Assembly: GCA_027886175.1 (NCBI GenBank)
Contig: JAJNNQ010000075.1
Span: forward strand, 60,776,001 to 60,840,000
Direction of reading: 5' to 3'
DNA length: 64,000 nt
Origin: Phylloscopus collybita
Lineage: Eukaryota > Chordata > Aves > Passeriformes > Phylloscopidae
The notes below the pieces were generated by a model. That model saw only the letters and a list, made by a program, of their open reading frames with translations. It was not told where the DNA came from and did not search any database. Below are positions 14,701-28,789 of the stretch, one piece after another. The first letter of the stretch is position 1. Each line of letters starts with the position of its first letter. A program made the translations under genes and the position numbers.

Positions 14701-16178
14701 ATGGCAGGATTAAAAACACAACTCATCTAAACTCATTTTACCCCCACTGTTAATCTCTGGGAACTCTGGGTAAGCTTAGAGGTGAAAACCACCAAATCTT
14801 ATCAGACTAGAAGCAAGTTGCTCCCTGAAGTAAACTAAGTTCCCCTTTTCATTTGCACAGCTAAGTCACAAGTGGTAGAGGAGGAAATCTCCCGAGCCTG
14901 TCAGACCCAAAAGTGGTATCACACGGCAACGCCCACAAGGTTAAATAAGCACCATTCTGATAAACGCCGGCCAAACAAAGGAAAGAACTACTGCTCCCTT
15001 TTTGAACTGGAACTCCCAATCAAGATTTTAATCCCCAGATACTATGCCCCAAAAATAAAAATTTATAAAAAGAAAAAATACATAAGTGTACATTGGAAAA
15101 ATCTCAGCCAAGGAGGTCTGTCATTGGTGCTGTTATATACACACTCATACAGTTCATCTGAGCTGAAGCACTCTACAAATGAGTGAATCTCCCCAGGAGT
15201 TTTCATTGAAAGAATGAAAATTTCTCAGCACTCAGGAGGCAGTAAACAGTAAATCATCTGGATCAGGAAACCTGGATAGCAAACAGCAAGTGCACCTTGT
15301 AGCAGAAATTCACTTCCTCAAAATAGTGGCATTTGCACTGAATTTATAAAAATCCATTTTAGCCACTTCTCTTTATCTAGAATCTTGGGTTCATGATAGA
15401 TGAAAATGCTCTGACCACAGACATTTCCTAACTGAAAAGGAATTGGGAAGTGATGCCAGCTTCTTCTGTCATTCAAAGGTTTTGGTTAATAAGCGTCACA
15501 TTAGATCCATTTGAAAAAATTTCTCTTATAATCATGGGATGCTTACTTATTGCTTGTGTTAATACTCCTTATTTGGAATATTTGGAAGGTCTAACAGGAG
15601 AAGTAGGCCATTGTGCTACACAGTGTACATACTACTGTTATAAGTGGATTCTGAAAGTTCTGAAAAATCTAGGTTTGGTCAGACATTCAGGTAGGGTATT
15701 GGTGGGGGAAAAACTGGGCTGCAGATCTTAGAAGAGGTGATAAGAATATGCATTTACACTAATCAGTTTTGCACAGTCTAGGTCTGAGTGCAACTCCTCA
15801 GTAGGAAAACAGTCGATAGTGTGTACCCTCTGATGGCACACTATAGGCAGCTCAGATGCCAGGCATGAACTCTTTTTGTAAAAAACACAGCAAAGTAAAA
15901 TGAAAATATCACAGAGAAAAAGTCAGCCTTATTTTCTTGAGGCTATGTGAGTGTTACTCCAGACAGGTGCCTTTTGGAATAGTTACAGTACACAATGGCA
16001 AAGGATTTCTTGAGGGTGTTTTTCCTTTGTCCATGCCAAAATCTTTCTCCCCAACCTTGCCAATGCCAGAGTCCATCAGACTCTACAGCTAGCATACCAA
16101 ACAGAACCCACCCAGAGGCAAAGGCAAAGGCTGGAAATATGGTTGTCTGTGAAGACAGCTAAGCACTAAACCATTCAG
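11791..16178. other. Unique non-coding DNA
   Basis: No gene, RNA or mobile element recognised. Frames are short and occur as overlapping pairs on opposite strands (for example around 12,840-13,360 and 13,870-14,210) without motifs. Confidence 0.5.
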
Positions 16179-16289
16179 AAAAAAACAAAAAAAAAACAAA
16201 AAAAAACCAAAAAAAAAAAAAATCAAAAAAAAACCAAAACCAAAAACAAAAACAAAAACAAAAACAAAAAAACAACAACAAAAAAAACC
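16179..16289. repeat. A-rich tract with (CAAAAA)-type units
   Basis: About 110 bases of A interrupted by single C or CC, passing into regular CAAAAA units near 16,240-16,270 and CAA units near 16,270-16,280. In translation it makes spurious Phe/Leu-rich frames on the minus strand. It could have grown from a poly(A) retroposon tail, but no retroposed body is visible next to it. Confidence 0.9.
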
Positions 16290-19200
16290 ACCCAAACTTT
16301 TTCAGAGAGAAATGAAAGCTCTTATTGGATCTTTCATCTGTGGTCAACAAATAGAAAATTCTCACAGGAAGTTCTCTCATAAAATTCTCTTAGCTTACTG
16401 TTCTGCCACAAAAAGACAGACACCCCTAAATTTTGCCTGGCAAAACACATATTACTGCTCTGACAACAGAAGTGATAAAGAGAGACTCTGCAATCATAAG
16501 TATCCATCAGGATCACATAGCTGCAAGAAAAAAAAATAAAACTAAGAACGGTAAAGAGCTTAACAAGAGCTCTGTGTTTTTAATCACAAAAGTAGTTAGG
16601 AAGTGAACCAGATTTAATCTCCTCCCGTCTTCTGTAAAAGGGTAGCAGCTTCATTTGCTCTAAATGTTTGAGCTACTCACAGGAAAAGGTAGAGCACTAC
16701 AGCAGGACTTTTCTTCTTCCACGTTCCAGAAGAAGAACCTAAGCACACACCAGGTTTATCATCTGCACAGGACCAGGCAAGTGAATGGAGAATGGTCAGC
16801 CCCTTGACGTGGTTCACAGCAATACCAAGGCAGCAAGCCTACAGCACAGCCACTAAATTAGCACTTTGCAGTGGCTTTCCTACAGCACAGGCATAACTTT
16901 GTTGCTGGGTTGAAAATATTCCCACTAAAAAAGCAAAGGGAAACCTCTGAGTTGTAACAGGAGCAGATATATAAAAATAGTTGTACACTCAGCACAACTC
17001 ATTAAGAAATAAGGATCAAAGTTTCCAGCTAGAGCCAATTGCCTTCCAAAATTATCTTTGTAGCTGCCATGAAAACCACAGTAACCAATGGCCAAAGGCT
17101 CCTCTCTTCTGCATGACATGGAGGCCTATAAACAGAGGTAAAGGAAAGAGGGTGCAAAAGAAGGGAAGTCCCTCTCTAGCAGCGGGATTTGCGCACCAGG
17201 CTGCTGCCTGCTTCCTTACGAATCAGAAAGGCTATTGTGAACTGGGAGCTGCTATCAGATCTGCATCTGTTTGGCACAGTCCAGTTCCTTGGTGTGTGAG
17301 GTGATCCTCGAATGAAAATTTATTTAGGAATTGCTATCACTTTTAACAAGACAAATTCTGTATATTTGAGAGGGAAATCTAGACAGTGTTAAACAGCCCA
17401 TCCATCCACTAATTACACATACAATAAATTATGAAACACTGTGGGACTATATACTTGGCCAAACAAGCAATGATGAAACTAAATGACATCAAACTAACCT
17501 CTAAAAAAGGTGGTTTTCAATCCAGTTTCTCTAACCAGAATGAAATGCTGAAGATGCCCCTCCTTGGTGCCCAGAGTTTGTAGATGGAAAAATCCCTACT
17601 TTTCTGGCAGGGACTGCAAAGATAATGCAGAACTTGGATGCAAAGCTAACCATCACATTGCAGAGGTTTCAACTTCTTTCCCACCCAGAACTCAGCAGGC
17701 TGGACAAGCAAGAGGAGGTAAATAAAAACAAGAGTTACCAACTCCTCTGGAACACCTTCAGAGCAATATCACTCCCACTTGCCCTACAGAGGCCAACCTT
17801 GTTCTCTGATGCAAGAGGACCTTTCTGTTAGCTGAGGGATGCTCTACCTTGCACAGGGAACAGCCAGCAGGAAAAGAGGAAGCACACCTCTCCACCTCTC
17901 TCCTCTGCTCCACAGTCCACAGAAAAGCACCTTCAAAGATTTCTAGTTCCTTAAATGTGAGACTCCATCACTGAAGATATCCACTGACAGAGCAAAATAG
18001 GATTCATGATCAAAGAAAGTCATTCATATTTGGATGGGTATGGAAGAGGAGTGACAGGAATCGAGCAGAGCTCTGTGTTGGTAATATGTCCCATTATTCA
18101 ATGTTCCTAGACTGTTTATTCAGTTTAGGCTTCTTCCGTGGATGAGGTTTTTCGAGTTTTCAATGACTGAAGTCACTAGATCTCCTTAATGCCACGTTTG
18201 CTCAATCGCTGATCAGCTCCTCTCCTTGCTTGTGTATCCTGGGAGGTCACACCAGATACACCAAAATGGGGTCATTATGCCATATGCTTATTTACTATGT
18301 GTATGTTAGACCTTTTGTGTGCTATTTTTTGCTTGTTATCCATCATTATATGTATTTATCTTCAAGTAGCATATGGAGTAGTAGGATGGGGTATATATAC
18401 GGAGTCAACAGATGGTGAGACTGTGTGTGATTAATATGTTCTCATAACTTTTTATTGTCTCTTGTTCTTATATGTTCTACTTTCATTACTTTTGTCATCC
18501 CTGTTCTCATTTCTTTATTCTTGTATGCTATTAAACAAAGACAAAAAAATTCAATGTCTGGGTTTGAGATTTGTCTGTTTAGTGTGTAAGGTGCTGCCTT
18601 TATTGAGGTGTTTCACAGGTTATTCAAGCCAACAGGGCCTATGTGTTCTGATCTCTTTGTCACCAGACACAGAATTTCATCCTGCAACTTCTTGAGCTGA
18701 AGGAGTGTTGCTCCCAGCTACTGCATGAACACCATCAATATTTTATTGTCCGTATTTCACATGGATGTCATTCGGTAAAATGATAAAAAATCCTTTAGAA
18801 GATTAAAACAATGATTCATGGTATTCATTGTAACTTAAATGCAGACAGAAGGGCATACGTGGAGTTTGAACAGGTTTACCATCCACTGGAGGCATTGCAG
18901 AAACCTGGCTGAGGCGTCACATGCACACTGGGACACACGGCAGGGTACAGGTGCACATGCTCTGGCCTAAACCCACAAGTGACACCTCCCAGACAGCAAA
19001 GAGCTTCACTCTGATCCATTTTGGCTGTCCTTGCTCAAGTAGCACAATGATTGCTTGTGGCACAGGAAGCAAAGGCATGTTTTTCCACCCAGTGAATAGT
19101 TTCCAAGAAGCCTTTCACCTTTCCCTTATCTGAATGGGTGGCCATGTTATCAAAGGTCTCTGTTTAGCTCTATTGCCTTTCCCTCCCAGCATATTACTTT

Positions 19201-22200
19201 TATTACTATTATTATTTATGGAAACTGTGTATCCAATATTTGTTAAAATCACTCAATAATGTCTATTGATTTTTACTGCTAGTTTAAAATGTTGCTTGAA
19301 GCCATGACTGTCTCCTCTCCCCTTAAGCCTCATGCATTCTGGAAACAAGGATAGCTGTTTATCAAACTCTGCAGGAAAGGGCTTTTGCTCTTATGGCAGC
19401 ATGATCAATTCAGAAATGTACATGGTAGTGAGCACAAACAAAAACTTCCATCCTGGTCTATAAGTACACAAAGCTTCATGTCCTTATTTACCTTTTATTT
19501 CATTATTAGATGAAATGTAAACTGACTTTCAGAATCTGCCGCTGTACATGACATTATGGTGAAAAGTCTAAGCACAGGATGATGAGAACAACATACTTCC
19601 AGATGCTGAATAGGAAAGGAGCTGTAATTATATGCACCCCTGATTTCCCTGAAATATGATTTCTGTAAGGTTTTTATGTCAGAGCTTTCTCTAGATGCAC
19701 CACGCCTGGCACAATATTGTTTAATAGCAAGCCACCAATTAGTAACAAAGGAGTAAGCAGCTTGCAGTGTTATACAGGTTGAAGTATATCATCAATAGCC
19801 TGTTATTATCTCATTCAGAAAATTACTACCAAAGTCATAGGGGTTTTGCAGACATTAATAGTGTAGATGAGTGTAAAAACAAGATATTTTAATATGAGGT
19901 TCTGAGTATTACTATTATGCTGTGAAGATGATACTATACCTATTTATAATAAGACAGATCACAGACAACACCAGTCACCCAAGCTGAACACTAACACCAT
20001 TTCAAACAGTCCCACAGTACAGATATCTCAACTATACTCTCTTCAGATCATATAAGGAAGAAACATATGAGTTTCTTAACTGGCTGTTTAACCTGGGCAG
20101 GGTGAACAGAGACAGCAATTTTAGATGATTATTGATGATTGTCAATATTGTCAACAACTATCAAGAGTTAAACTCTACCAGGGTTTACAGAGGGAAGCAA
20201 TCACCTGAGACATCAGCAATAGATCATTGAATGTTGGGGCTTTCATTTTGGAATGGTTTTGAAACTGCTATGCTTGTATTGATCATGAACTCTAGCTATG
20301 TTTGAGTTGTGAAGGAGCAACACTCTCCTAGCTAGCTAAATGTGCAGGTGTGACCCTGTGTGTTGCATAGAGGTTGATATCACACAGCACTGGTCAGCTC
20401 AAATAACCCATGAATCAAACTGTCAGGCTTTGAGTGAACACCAAACACCCACAAACTGAATGAGAGAAAGTGAAAAAGGAGACCAAAGATATGTTGTCAT
20501 CAGACTCAGTTCTCCTCATCTATAACATCCTGATGACAAAGATTTGCTATTTCTTCACCTTTATAGTAGACAAGGCCCTACTAAAATTAGGGGTAAATTT
20601 TACAAAATATTTATAAACATGGAGGACAATGTGAGGGTACCATGAAACTTGGGTGTATGAGTTACCTGTTAGCTGGCTGATTACTGTTCCTTCCTCGTAA
20701 GTACCAAGATTAAAAAAAAAATAAATAAAATTAAGAAGCTTTTAAATCACTTGTTTGATGCAACTGGTTTAAGAAGAAGAAAACATGTTTTGTGGAAATC
20801 CAGGAGATAGGTTACTGTCTTTGCTGACACCCCAGAAATACTAACATTTTGACTTCAGGGGGTATCCTTGTTGAATCAGATAAACCAAAATGAAAAAAGG
20901 CCTAATTTTCAAAAACCCTGAATGCTTTAATTGCTGAGGTTTTTTCCAGCCAGAGTCATCTGTATGTTCCCAGTCAAGAAGGATTTGGCAATAGATTCAG
21001 ATATATTTCGAATGTCTTTCAACTTCTGGAAGCTCAGGTTATATAAGCACAGCATGTTTGTATTGAAGCATGGGTAGATGTCTCAGAGGAAGAGGTGAGG
21101 AGAAGAGAAAGACCATATGAATGGTATAAATGTGTGTTAATGCTGTGCTGAAAAGATGCTGTGATGGTAACAGATGTTGCAGCTGTTACTTTCCATAAAC
21201 ACAATGTACAGGCAACAGCAGGAGTGTGAGCTGGTATGGCAGTATGCTGGATTAAGCTTCCTCAGAAATAAATTGCATTTACACTGTTGTTTTCAAACTA
21301 TTTGAGAACGCATGCTTGCATTGCTTATGTGTTCACCACAAATATTTTCCCTGTGAATGATTACGTGGCATCTTTTTGTTAAATAGCATCTGGTTACCTA
21401 CACAAGAAGACCTGAACTCAGTATTTGAATTCCTTGTCTGGAATTTTACTCTGTCAGGTATCCCAACACATGCTTCAGCTGACACATCTCTTTCTGGTGC
21501 TGCAGCAAACATATAAATGGAAGTACAAAGAGAAACAATGACTGTACATGCTTCATGCCGGTGTTCTACACATATTACACAACTATAAGGGCACAATGTG
21601 TGGCACTGATCAGTGGCCTCCAGTTTTGAAGGTTTCTTTACTGTCTGTGAATGGCACAGTTCATTTTCTGGGACTTTATTTTCAACACTGCTTTCTATGA
21701 AGAGTGCTATCTACTACATAGCAGAAAGTACTGAAAAAAATTAATTTCTCTTCGCTGTTGATTCTTCTTCCAAAAAAACAAACAAACAAAAAACATAATC
21801 TGAGATTAGAAGACTCCTCTTCTGTGTTAAGGAACATGGTGCTGACAGAAAAAGAGGACACAGTTTGAGTAGGCTAGCAGAAAAATAAAAGAAAAAAATG
21901 TGGGGCTCTTTTGCAGAAATCAACCTTGATTTTGCACTAGATACACGTTGACAAAGACGTACGTGCACTGCATATTGCATGTTAATGAGACCTCCTCACT
22001 GATCTTTAATCAAGCCCCAGCTAAACCCTTCTCTACACTTTTCTTCGATATCTATACTAGCTTTCAAACTGGCAAATAGGGTGTTTTTTCACTCCATATA
22101 TGCCCACTTCACTTCTCCACACTGGTTAATCCTTTGAGTTTGTTTTTGTTCAGGGTTTTAGGAGGTTTCAGCCTCTTCTAAATACTTATTAATAAACTTT

Positions 22201-23660
22201 TTCAGATAGAATTGATTTCTGTTTCATGCATGCTTTATTTTTGCAAAGGAGCACAAAGGTTTCTTGCTGCTGACAGCTGAAAAGAAAGAATTCCGGTCAA
22301 TCAGTTCTGTGCTTAAAGTCAGGCAGGAAATTTCAGCTTTCACTTCAGTACCATACACATACTAGAATATAGACTAATATGGTCTTTCCTTAGACAAGCC
22401 ATTGAGAAATAATTGCTTTCAAGTGCTGGACAGAATTGCAGCCTTGCTCACACTGATGTAATACAAAAACAAAGAAGCTCTCTTAGAGATCACATGGTCC
22501 AACCCAGGTTGCTTATGATCAGCTTATGACCCATTATTATTTCATGTCTTGACTCTGGCCTTCTTCTGGAGAAAGGAACAAGTCTTGTGGTTTCAGCTAC
22601 AGGGAGGTTTTGGTTTGCAGCTTGCCTTGTCACTGAAGGTCACCACCCTGCCTAGAGAGTGTGCTTGAAGCCACAGAGTGAGGAGATCCACTTGCTGCCT
22701 CTCCTCAGTCTCACAAGCACTCCTGTCATTTCCTCTTCAGACAGACCTTGAGCAGATTCTCTTCACCCTAAGCAGCACTTGTCTCCACTGAGTGTGTCCT
22801 GGTGTACTTGGAAACATATGTCCCACAGAGTTTCATGGGCGTTTTTCACTAATAAAGCACTGCTCACCACCAGTAAGTAGGACAGACACTTATGAAAGTG
22901 CTAGCATGAACAGGTTATGAATTATGACAAAGCACATTTGAAAAAAATCCAAAATGTTTGCACAGTAGAAGCAGCTTCAAATGAGAAAATAAACACTGAA
23001 TTACACAGGGTATGTTGGTTCCATTTGGAAAGACAGAAGTATGGTGTTAAACAAGAAAATTAAAACATTTCCTCCTCTTATCTTAGTTTTGTCCTGGCAT
23101 GAGAACAGAGCATTGCATTTTCTAGACACTACTAGGAAACACATTCATAATGGTACTCAAATATAGCTATTACCATATTTAAATATTTCCTCACCGTTTA
23201 TCACTTACACGGTCAGCTATAGCTGTTTCCAATTCAAGATGATTACGACATGCAGACGAAAATCTGAAGGGGAGGAGGGAACAACTTTTGTTCCTAAACA
23301 GCTTACCTCTTCAAAAAAGAACAATGTTTACTGAGATAAATGAAGAGAGGGTGGTTGTTTTAGATCACTATGACTAATGTTAAGAAACAGCTGGTAAGGA
23401 ATATTAGGTAATCACATACACAGGCTGCACATTGGGAACATTACGCTAACATACCTACTATAATTTTATTCCTTTCCCCACGCATTTATTCAAAGCTGCA
23501 GCTGTGATACTGGCTTTTGAACACTAGAAACTATCAGGAAAAGCAGCATGAATCATCATCTTTTGCTTGTGTTATTTAACTTAGTCACTCAAGAGCAGTT
23601 CTTCCAAAAGAATAATAGAAAGAAAATGATCATTTCTTTGAGAGATTTGTGAAGATTGTA
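16290..23660. other. Unique non-coding DNA
   Basis: No gene recognised. Around 22,475-22,510 there is a stretch (GAGATCACATGGTCCAACCC) that weakly resembles a decayed minus-strand CR1 3' end, but it is too short and diverged to call. The interval 18,230-18,700 is T-rich with several open frames of 60-77 codons but no motif. Confidence 0.5.
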
Positions 23661-23728
23661 TTTCCTTTCCCTTTCCCTTTTTTCTTTCCTTTTTCTTTCC
23701 CTTCTCTTCCCTTCTCTCCTCTTTTTTG
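23661..23728. repeat. Polypyrimidine tract (CCCTTT / CTTTCC units)
   Basis: About 68 bases of almost pure C and T on the plus strand, made of irregular CCCTTT, CTTTCC and CTTCTC units. It is a simple repeat of mirror-like purine/pyrimidine type. Confidence 0.9.
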
Positions 23729-26700
23729 TTCTTTACTGGAGATAATAACTAGGTTCTTCAATTAATTCAGAGTTCCAGCCACCACACAAGTGGTGAGCAA
23801 TTCATTCAGATATATTTTGAAAATCTCACTCAGGATCTCAGACATGAAGTGGGGTTCTGCAATGAAGTATTTGTGATGGTCCCCATTTCTATTCTGTGGG
23901 ATTAACCTAAATTTTCAAGGCAGGTTGTACCTTTCAGATGGCAACACATTTGTTCCACCATTTCACCACAAACCACTGAGGAAGGAGAGGGACAAGGCAA
24001 GGTTTACTCTGTACTGATGACATGTTTTATCCTCACTGCTTCTGTTCCTGACCCCTTTACAACAAATTCTGACAAAGAAATTCCATCTCATGTCAAGATG
24101 TTTCTAGTGGCTTTGTGATTAAACACACTTTTGCTCATGAGGTCATCCATTTAACTTAGGCCAGATGACAATTAACTTTATTTCCTACTGAAGGCAACCC
24201 TGCAGCCTAAGCAAGCTCCTCTTTGCTCAGTGGTCATCAGTCTGCTGCTTTTTTATCCAAACTGCCATTTCCTTGCAGTTTTATGCTTCTGTGAGCATAA
24301 GAAGGCCACAGAAGTCAATTCAGTCAGAGAAGGATCTCTACTGCGTTTGGGAAATGCAACTACACTCGAGTCCCAAGAAACCACCCTAAAGGCAGGAAGG
24401 TTCCTGGAAAACTGTGATTCAGATATCAGGATTAAGTGGACATGCCTGCAAACACCAGTAGGAGCCATCCTAAGGACCACTGAGTTTTTTTAGAGAGGGA
24501 TAAGGAATTTGCAAGACCAGCACTTAAAGCTTCAGGTTATTCTGGATGCTCTGTGACAGTGAAACCACAGTTCAAGCTGTCCTTTCCCTCCACTGTATTG
24601 CAAGTAGAGGATTCCTGTCCTAGGTTTTCCCAGTACTTCACACACACACATATGCAAGCAATATCTGGCCATGCTTTGGCATTTTATCAGTAGCCTTTCA
24701 AGCCTCCCTCGTCCATATCTTATTTCACTAGCTAAAACTTTTCTTCTAGATCACAGGTCTGTTAATGCAAACTTACTGAGATCCTGGGAACAGCCTCCTG
24801 CCCCTGCCATAAGTAAGATGTGGGAAAGAAAGCCATAAGGAATAAACATGGAGTGTCTTGCATAAAATAATTATGAGTTGGTGGAAATAGGCCTACCTTA
24901 CATTTTTAGAGGAAGACACAGAACAGAGCAAGACCTTATTGCTACACAGCTGTGCATGGCCAAACAGGACAAGATCCAGCCAGTGACCTCCCTCCAATCT
25001 AAAAGTTCTGGAATATGAGAAGGATCAGCACACTTACTCACCTGGTATCTCCAAATTTCAGCTTCTGTATCCTCTCCTTGGCATCCAAAAGATGGAGTCA
25101 CTTTCTGTCCCAACAGGATTTAAGGCTGGTCCCTCAGGGTTGAAATATATTATCTCCCAGAACTTACTCCTGAAGTGCAAGCTCTCCACTACACCATGCA
25201 GCACTCTAAAAGTACTCAGTAGAGCTAAGTAAAAAAAAAACCACATCAGGCTTATGGACAAAGATCATTAAGATTTCACCACCCTTACTTCATGCCACAA
25301 TAAATACATGGATCTATAAAAGAACAAGGCCTTTCTCCTTTTCACCATCCTATCAGAGCCTGCCCTTGAGCTCAGTTTTTTTTTAATTTCCAATCAGATC
25401 ACATCTTACTCCTGAAACTCAACTCCCAAACTAACCTTTTTTATTTTTCTAACCCAACCTGCCCATTAGAGCATCTTATCTGTCTCCAATACTTTTCCCT
25501 GTTCTTCCCCATTTATATTCATTATTTTTCTATCTCTGATAATTTTCTTTTAACCAATACAATTAAAGACAAGACAGCCAAAATGGTTTGTTCTAAAAAA
25601 ACCTCAATCCTTGACTCAAATGTTTTATATTTCAATCACTAACCATCAAAATTTAGGAGCTAACAATTGTCTTTCATCTGAAGGGATGTAACAGTCTCAC
25701 CTACAAAAATGCACATGGGTAAAAAAAGCATTTATGATACAACAATATGTATATCCAGAGTAAAAAAAAGAACTTCATAACAACAACCCAACTCAGGCAG
25801 AAGTTTCTCAGATTATGCAGGTCAGTGTGGTAGGGATGTTCAAGAACACCCTGTATCTATTTTAGGAAATACATACTCTGAAGTGTGCCAGTGGTACAGG
25901 AGAAGGCAGAAGTGGTTTCCAGCTGGCCCCTGCCCACTACCAAGCTCTCCCTTGATTCTACCTCTTCCAAGATGAGTGGCAGACAAACTCTGGAAGATTT
26001 ATTTAGCTGAGTCAAAAATATCACTGTAGCTTGCTGAATGGTTCTTTTCTGCACCTGCCACACATTGCTACCCCAGTAGAGCAGGCAGTGGCAGAGTACA
26101 TGGGTCTGCCTGTCAGTCCACTACCTAACACAGTTTTATAAATTGTTTGAGGTGGATTTTATGCTGAAATATTAGACAGTGACCTGGGGCAGCCAAGGAA
26201 CTGATGTGAATCCTGCTTTGCTGCCTTTGCAGCAGAAGCAATAATCCCTGGGACCTGATAGAGCTGGGGACCAGCCATCCCTTAAACCTCCACAGTTAAG
26301 TCCACCAGCTTGCCCCCAAACACCAAGCTGGCAGTTCCAAATATTCTCTGTCACAGTTCCTATCTGTTGACCAGTGGATTCTTCTCAGATGGAAATGCAC
26401 AAACCAGTCTTTAGCTCTCCCTTCTTGCCAGCAAAATCTGCTCCTGCACAAATCACCATGGAGCCTTATGGATACACTGACCTCCAAAAGAGAAAAGGTT
26501 TGCTCTCAAGATGCACTATTCCATCAGTCTACTGGGACATCATGTGAGAGCTCACAGAGGAGAAGCACAATATCCCTGGGTTCACTGCTCTTCCGAGTTG
26601 CCTCCCACCATCCTACAAGCCATTACAGTCTGTCACAACAGTGACAAAACAAGACAGGAGGAGGGAGAATTCCTCCACAAAACTGTCAAGTTCTTTAACT

Positions 26701-28753
26701 TAGTGAAATTTTGAGAAGTTCTATAATTGATTTTAAAATGTTGCAGAGAGGGAAAGCTAAGAACTTTGTTAAAACTCACAAATCAAAACTCACGTTAAAC
26801 ATTTTTTTAAAAAAAAATTATTTTCAGCAAGTTTTTGCCAGAGGTGGCAGAATTCTGAATGGTGAAAGTTTATAAATTTTCCATGCATCTAGGCATATCA
26901 GCAAGCGTAGTCAATGTGGGTGCAGGCTAGTAGTATCTTCCAAGTCTTGAAAAATGTTTCTGTTAGCCAAGGGGGCTATAAATACTTGATTGTAAATAGC
27001 ATTTATGAACCCACAGGTGACTGCAGACAGGGCTGTTTGGTAACTGCAAACTGGGTCCTTTGAAGGGGGAAAAAAAGCATTCTGCTCCATCCACAGACAA
27101 GAAACACTAATTTTCAAATGATCCGTCTCAAACTCTAAAATCTTGTTACGCTATTTAGTTTTGAGTAAACCAGAACAGAAATATCTCTGGCAACATTAAC
27201 CATTTGAGATCCGAAAAGCAGTTTCTGCCTCACTTTTTCTCGCTTCCACCACAATCTCCAGCTTTCTCCCCAAAAGTTTAGCTGGGTCTGCCAGAACAGT
27301 GTTGCCACATGGCAAACAGGGGTTTCACCCAGCTGCACCCCCATTTTTACCATCATTTCCAGATGGGCAAACAGTGCCTTGCTAGCAGTGAGATTTTCAA
27401 AGGGCAAGCTAATTTACAGCTGACAGTTCTGTCTCACAATTGAAAACTACCATCTGGACAGGTGCATAGTTCATCAGGACGTATCAAGTGCATGTTTATG
27501 GACACCTGTCACCATTATAGACACTTCCCCATCCAAAAGACATGGTCATTCACATAGCAAAAAATCAAAACAATGCTGGACAAGAAATCTTTTACAGTTA
27601 TTGATGATGATCTAGAGTGTTCCAAAGTGAAGGGCTGCCTCCCTAACACTTGTCCCCCACCAGACCAGCTCTGTTTGTTGGGGCCACTGGCTCTGAAACT
27701 GTGCCTTTTGGCTGGTTGTGGGGACAACACAGGGATAACTCAATTTGCCCAGGCCTCAGATTACAAAAGGTTTTATTTGCATCTACTCTACTGATTATTC
27801 CAATGGCTTCTGAGACCACTTAACACTAAACTAGGTTAAAGAAAGAAAGCAATACATTCACTCTAACAATGCAAAGCTGATTCGTCTACTCACATTTTTC
27901 TAAGTCTCACTCCTATCAGAAGTACCTGCAGAGCTCTTTTGATGAACCAGTGCTTTCCAAATGTGGCACATTAATGAACCACCTTAGTTTTAGGGGAATT
28001 ATGTTTAGCCAAACTGAGGAACAGAGAGTGATCAGAGGTCCTTCCCACTATCTCATATAGTTCCTGAAGTTCATTCTACCAGCAGCATGAAGAAATGGGC
28101 TCAAAAGCTGCTACTGGGTTTCATTGCACAAGGTTTACCCTGGCACCTGTGGAAGTTGGCAGGAAGTCTTTAGGAGGATGCCAGTGCCCTCAGGCCTGAC
28201 ACAGGCATAGTCATACCTTGATGCCCGACCTGACTCGGGTGCTCCCTGGCAGTCTAAGGAAAGCATGCTGCTCTCCCTGTTTCTCCTCATTAGGGAAGCA
28301 AGTTTGTTGCATCTGCTATGGTCAGGACAAGAAGTTTGGTTTATGGCCCTAGTTTAGGCCATAGTAATAAAGTACAAGTCTTCCCAACAGGGATTCCCAG
28401 ATAGCACTAATCACAGCTTGCTACCTATTATATTCCCTTTTCTTCTTCTCACTCTCATTTGTTTCACCATTCTCATTCTCTCCCAAATAAACACCAACCA
28501 CCCCTGCTTACTGTTCTTCCCACAGGTCTCAGTGTTGTTACATAAATAGCTTGATGGTCTAATCCAGGTGATTCTGCCATTTCTGATGGTATTAGCTGCA
28601 GCTTTTGCCAGCTTCTGTTTTATTGCATTATGTTCAGGAATTTCTAATTTGAAGGCCAGTAATCTCTCTCCTGTTAGCCTAAGTTCAGACCAGGACCTAG
28701 TCAGTTTGTTACCCAGACAGCTAAACATAATTGCTCTCCCTGGAGCAACACCA
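23729..28753. other. Unique non-coding DNA
   Basis: No gene or transposon recognised. Slightly GC-richer blocks occur at 26,060-26,500 and 28,130-28,270, but the open frames over them are short, occur on both strands and carry no recognisable domain. A short CA run lies near 24,640. Confidence 0.5.
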
Positions 28754-28789
28754 ATAAAAAAATAAAAATAAAATAAAATAAAATAAAAT
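28754..28789. repeat. (AAAAT)n microsatellite
   Basis: About 36 bases built of AAAAT units, slightly impure at the left end and followed by A-rich sequence with a CACACACA run near 28,810. Confidence 0.9.

Noticed and set aside
16089..16380. Phe-rich minus-strand frames that look like a hydrophobic membrane protein
   Set aside because: They are the reverse translation of the A-rich tract at 16,179-16,289.
22475..22860. Possible minus-strand CR1 3' end
   Set aside because: Only about 20 bases resemble CR1 and the rest does not follow the element.
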